Assembly (NCBI GenBank): GCA_903825245.1
Contig: CAIJZX010000033.1
Location: 1 to 57,961 of the forward strand
Source: Candidatus Kerfeldbacteria bacterium
Lineage (GTDB): Bacteria > Patescibacteriota > Patescibacteriia > SBBC01 > CAIJZX01
Direction: 5' to 3'
Length of the DNA stretch: 57,961 nt
The notes under the pieces are model-generated. The model worked only from the letters and a program-made list of their open reading frames with translations. It made no database searches and was not told the origin of the DNA. The position numbers and the translations under genes were made by a program. Shown piece by piece: positions 56,125-57,961 of the stretch (position 1 is the first letter of the stretch; each line of letters opens with the position of its first letter).

Positions 56125-57444
56125 ATGCGCCGCGCCAACGTTCTCCCCATCGCTGTCATGGCCTTCGCCCTGGTAGCGTTTTTGTTCGTGCTGGATTACT
56201 CGATGAACTCGACGGGGAAGTGGCCGTGGTCGGTAAACGCCAAAAAGACTGCAAACATTCCCTCTCCATCAACCGATTACGCGTACCGAGAGGGTTCCGA
56301 TCGTGGTTTCTGCTCAACAATAGAAATCTACCATTCGGGAAGCGGCGCGATTCTCACCACTCTGGATATCTGTGAAGACAACGTCGCTTCGTTCCATGTC
56401 ACTTCTGATAGCATCAAACTGACCACGACATGCGGCCGCATCTATACATACACGCTTCTTACGAAACAAGAGCAGGTAACAGATACGCCGGTTGGCCGTT
56501 GTTCGGGTAGCCTTACCATCACTCAAAAAACCACAGACACCCAAACGAACACTAACACTGCCTCGACCGCCGATTGGAAGACGTACACCGATCCGAAGGG
56601 AGTCTTTACTGCAAAATATCCGTCAACGTTTAGTCAACTCTCCTGTAATAATAGTTTTTCCTATCCTGATATTCGTTTTGTTTCATCATCCGACGAACCG
56701 TCAATGCCGTGTAATGGAAAAATGAATGGGGTAATGGTTTCCATTCGCGGTACAAGTGATGCTCAAAGTCAATATATTTACGACACGACCGCCTTAGAGA
56801 AAGAACACAGTTCAGCAAAAGAATCGACGGTCATGGTTGATGGCTACCACTTTCGACGAATAACGTGGGTGGCCATAAACAGCGACAGCACGACAACGAC
56901 TTGGGACGAAGTCTTCGCGCAAAACAACGACAATGTATACGTATTAACAAATACTGGCGGGGTGAGCACCGCGACGTTCGAGAAATTTCTTTCCTCATTC
57001 GCGTTTACAAAAACTGATCCGAAAGCCGAATGGTGGTATTATAGCAGCGATAAATACCCATACGGCATAGATTACCGTAATTATTGGACACCACTCGAAT
57101 CGACGGTCACGTATGGAAATGTCACTGGCCAACGTACAACATTTTCGACCTTCGCAGTTGAGGTCTTCCCTCAAGATGGCATGACCACACCCGATGCAGC
57201 GCTAGCGCATGTGAGAAATTTATCGGCGACGACATTGGCCGGTGTATCAAAAAACGCGGTGCCGTATACGCGTTTTGAAGGACGACGTTACTCCAATGTA
57301 CCAAGCAAGTCAACACATGAAACCGATGTTGTATTTATTGATACCGGAAACATCTATGTTGTTACCACGGCCGGTCTAGGTACGAGTCTTTCAGAAGCTG
57401 ATTTCACTCATATCCTGGACAGTCTCGGCGTTGGCGGCTTCTAA
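56125..57444 (+). CDS. Anchored extracytoplasmic protein, tandem paralogue 2
   Basis: 439 residues from ATG 56125, 4 nt after the first paralogue. The N-terminus (VLPIAVMAFALVAFLFVLDYSMNSTGKWPWSVN) repeats the TM anchor of the 55182 gene almost residue for residue, and ADWKTYTDPKGVFTAKYP matches its later domain. Two copies of that domain seem present (about 150-300 and 300-439; the second begins AEWWYYSSDKYPYGIDY). Unknown function; recent tandem duplication is clear at DNA level too. Confidence 0.7.
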   Translation: MRRANVLPIAVMAFALVAFLFVLDYSMNSTGKWPWSVNAKKTANIPSPSTDYAYREGSDRGFCSTIEIYHSGSGAILTTLDICEDNVASFHVTSDSIKLTTTCGRIYTYTLLTKQEQVTDTPVGRCSGSLTITQKTTDTQTNTNTASTADWKTYTDPKGVFTAKYPSTFSQLSCNNSFSYPDIRFVSSSDEPSMPCNGKMNGVMVSIRGTSDAQSQYIYDTTALEKEHSSAKESTVMVDGYHFRRITWVAINSDSTTTTWDEVFAQNNDNVYVLTNTGGVSTATFEKFLSSFAFTKTDPKAEWWYYSSDKYPYGIDYRNYWTPLESTVTYGNVTGQRTTFSTFAVEVFPQDGMTTPDAALAHVRNLSATTLAGVSKNAVPYTRFEGRRYSNVPSKSTHETDVVFIDTGNIYVVTTAGLGTSLSEADFTHILDSLGVGGF

Positions 57445-57446
57445 TC

Positions 57447-57475
57447 TTGCCCCTTTTCAGGGTTTCCGCTATACT
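57447..57475 (+). promoter_or_regulatory. Promoter of infC
   Basis: TTGCCC (57447-57452), 17-nt spacer, TATACT (57470-57475). The start would be at about 57482, leaving a leader of about 26 nt before the ATT start codon at 57508. Confidence 0.7.
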
Positions 57476-57507
57476 TGTAGCGCATTTATCCAGTAACCCC
57501 AACCCCG

Positions 57508-57822
57508 ATTTCCGACAAACGTTACAGAGTTAATCACTACATCCGCGTTCCGCAGGTGGCGGTGATCGACGAAGCTGGCAATCCTCTCGGTGTCATGGAC
57601 ACCGGTCGCGCCCTCGCATTGGCCCAGGACAAAGGACTGGACCTGGTTGAAGTTGCGCCGATGGCGAAACCGCCGGTTTGCAAAATCTTGAACTATGGCG
57701 CGTTCCAGTTCCAACTCGAGAAGAAAGAACGCAAAGCTAAAGCCCACCAGAAGAAGGTGGAACTGAAAGTAAAACCGAAGCTGCCATCAAAGCAGAGCAA
57801 GCACAACTCGAAGCAGGCGTAG
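57508..57822 (+). pseudogene. infC: Translation initiation factor IF-3, N-terminal domain only (truncated)
   Basis: YRVNHYIRVPQVAVIDEAGNPLGVMDTGRALALAQDKGLDLVEVAP-type sequence and PPVCKILNYGAFQFQLEKKERKAK are the IF-3 N-domain and the start of the linker. The frame begins with no ATG, GTG or TTG near the conserved start; ATT at 57508 just before SDKRYRVN fits the rare AUU initiation known for infC. After KKVELKVKP the C-terminal domain is missing: this frame ends at 57822 after unrelated residues. Either a real truncation or a chimeric junction near 57750-57775. Confidence 0.75.
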
Positions 57823-57961
57823 AAGCTATCCAAGAAAAAATGGATGCGGTGAGAGGTTTAGAGGGAAAAGAGCCCGAGGAAGGATGGGGCAAAGAGGTAA
57901 AAGCGAAACTTAAGGAAGTTGCTGTATTCCTAGGGAAGGAGGCGTTTGTAGTTGCGGCTGG
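57741..57961 (+). CDS. Partial open frame crossing the infC break, runs off the window
   Basis: In a second frame, open from 57741 to the window end, the sequence reads EEGGTESKTEAAIKAEQAQLEAGVEAIQ and continues with EGKEPEEGWGKEVKAK, a charged coiled-coil style. It has no visible start beyond an internal ATG at 57840. It is not IF-3. It could be the rest of a different gene joined to infC by an assembly fault or rearrangement. Confidence 0.4.

Noticed and set aside
1-57961. CRISPR arrays, complete insertion sequences, rRNA genes
   Set aside because: No regularly spaced direct repeats, transposase genes or rRNA segments were visible in either strand.
1-57961. Alternative genetic code with TGA read as Gly (as in Gracilibacteria)
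   Set aside because: TGA ends several genes at conserved positions (for example yggU and the CDP-alcohol enzyme), so the standard code applies.

Overview
The window reads as a fragment of a small-genome bacterium of the Candidate Phyla Radiation (Patescibacteria, most like Parcubacteria). This is inference. The support is a compact gene layout, an aspartyl-tRNA synthetase without its GAD insertion, a short HrcA, a membrane-tethered Clp-type ATPase with a zinc ribbon, many single-TM extracellular proteins of unknown family, and an IleRS enlarged by an inserted histidine-phosphatase domain. TGA is used as stop, so the code is the standard bacterial one. Most genes lie on the minus strand.

Layout. 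1-2.4 kb: surface protein (cut by the window edge), MsrB, HAD hydrolase. 2.4-3.5 kb: about 1 kb with no convincing ORF, a sigma70-type promoter, many long complementary stems and a clean terminator, which I read as a large structured non-coding RNA. 3.5-10 kb: small promoter/SD/ORF/terminator cassettes mixed with a GT-C glycosyltransferase, a cupredoxin, a 2H phosphoesterase-HIT-nucleotidyltransferase group and an RHH-like gene with a palindromic operator. 10-12.4 kb: a DUF559 endonuclease followed by palindromic repeats, then AT-rich unknown genes. 12.4-16.9 kb: the hrcA-grpE-hsp20-X-dnaK heat-shock operon with promoter, CIRCE operator and long inverted repeats. 17-24.9 kb: PgeF, glycosyltransferase, tRNA-Glu with a duplicated 3' end, a compact three-way-junction leader RNA, gapA-tpiA-scpB-scpA. 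25-34 kb: YbaK, AspRS, M16 peptidase, pilin-like and DUF2207 proteins, GlyRS. 34-42.8 kb: a gene behind a poly-G promoter, Clp ATPase, surface DUF11-like protein, RecO, NADAR protein. 42.8-52 kb: IleRS with two in-frame palindromic insertions, a second DUF559 gene, YggU, GT4, CDP-alcohol phosphotransferase, ArgRS. 52-58 kb: SmpB, tmRNA, tandem paralogous anchored proteins, and infC broken after its N-terminal domain.

How it works together. Two expression styles coexist. Several core genes (GT-C, nucleotidyltransferase, argS, smpB) have a TAtACT-like -10 exactly 6 nt before the start codon, so their mRNAs are probably leaderless. About nine short orphan genes instead have TTGAC-type promoters, a GGAGG Shine-Dalgarno and their own hairpin terminator. 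Trans-translation is represented by both smpB and ssrA. The heat-shock genes form one HrcA/CIRCE-controlled unit. Four aminoacyl-tRNA synthetases (Asp, Gly, Ile, Arg) are scattered between unrelated genes.

The strongest candidates for something new are the ~1 kb RNA at 2450-3480; a family of GC-rich double-hairpin repeats that lies beside both DUF559 genes and has entered ileS twice in frame; the pseudoknot-capable three-way-junction leader at 21617-21696; and a set of 14-20 bp inverted repeats with 33-71 nt loops beside heat-shock and tmRNA promoters.
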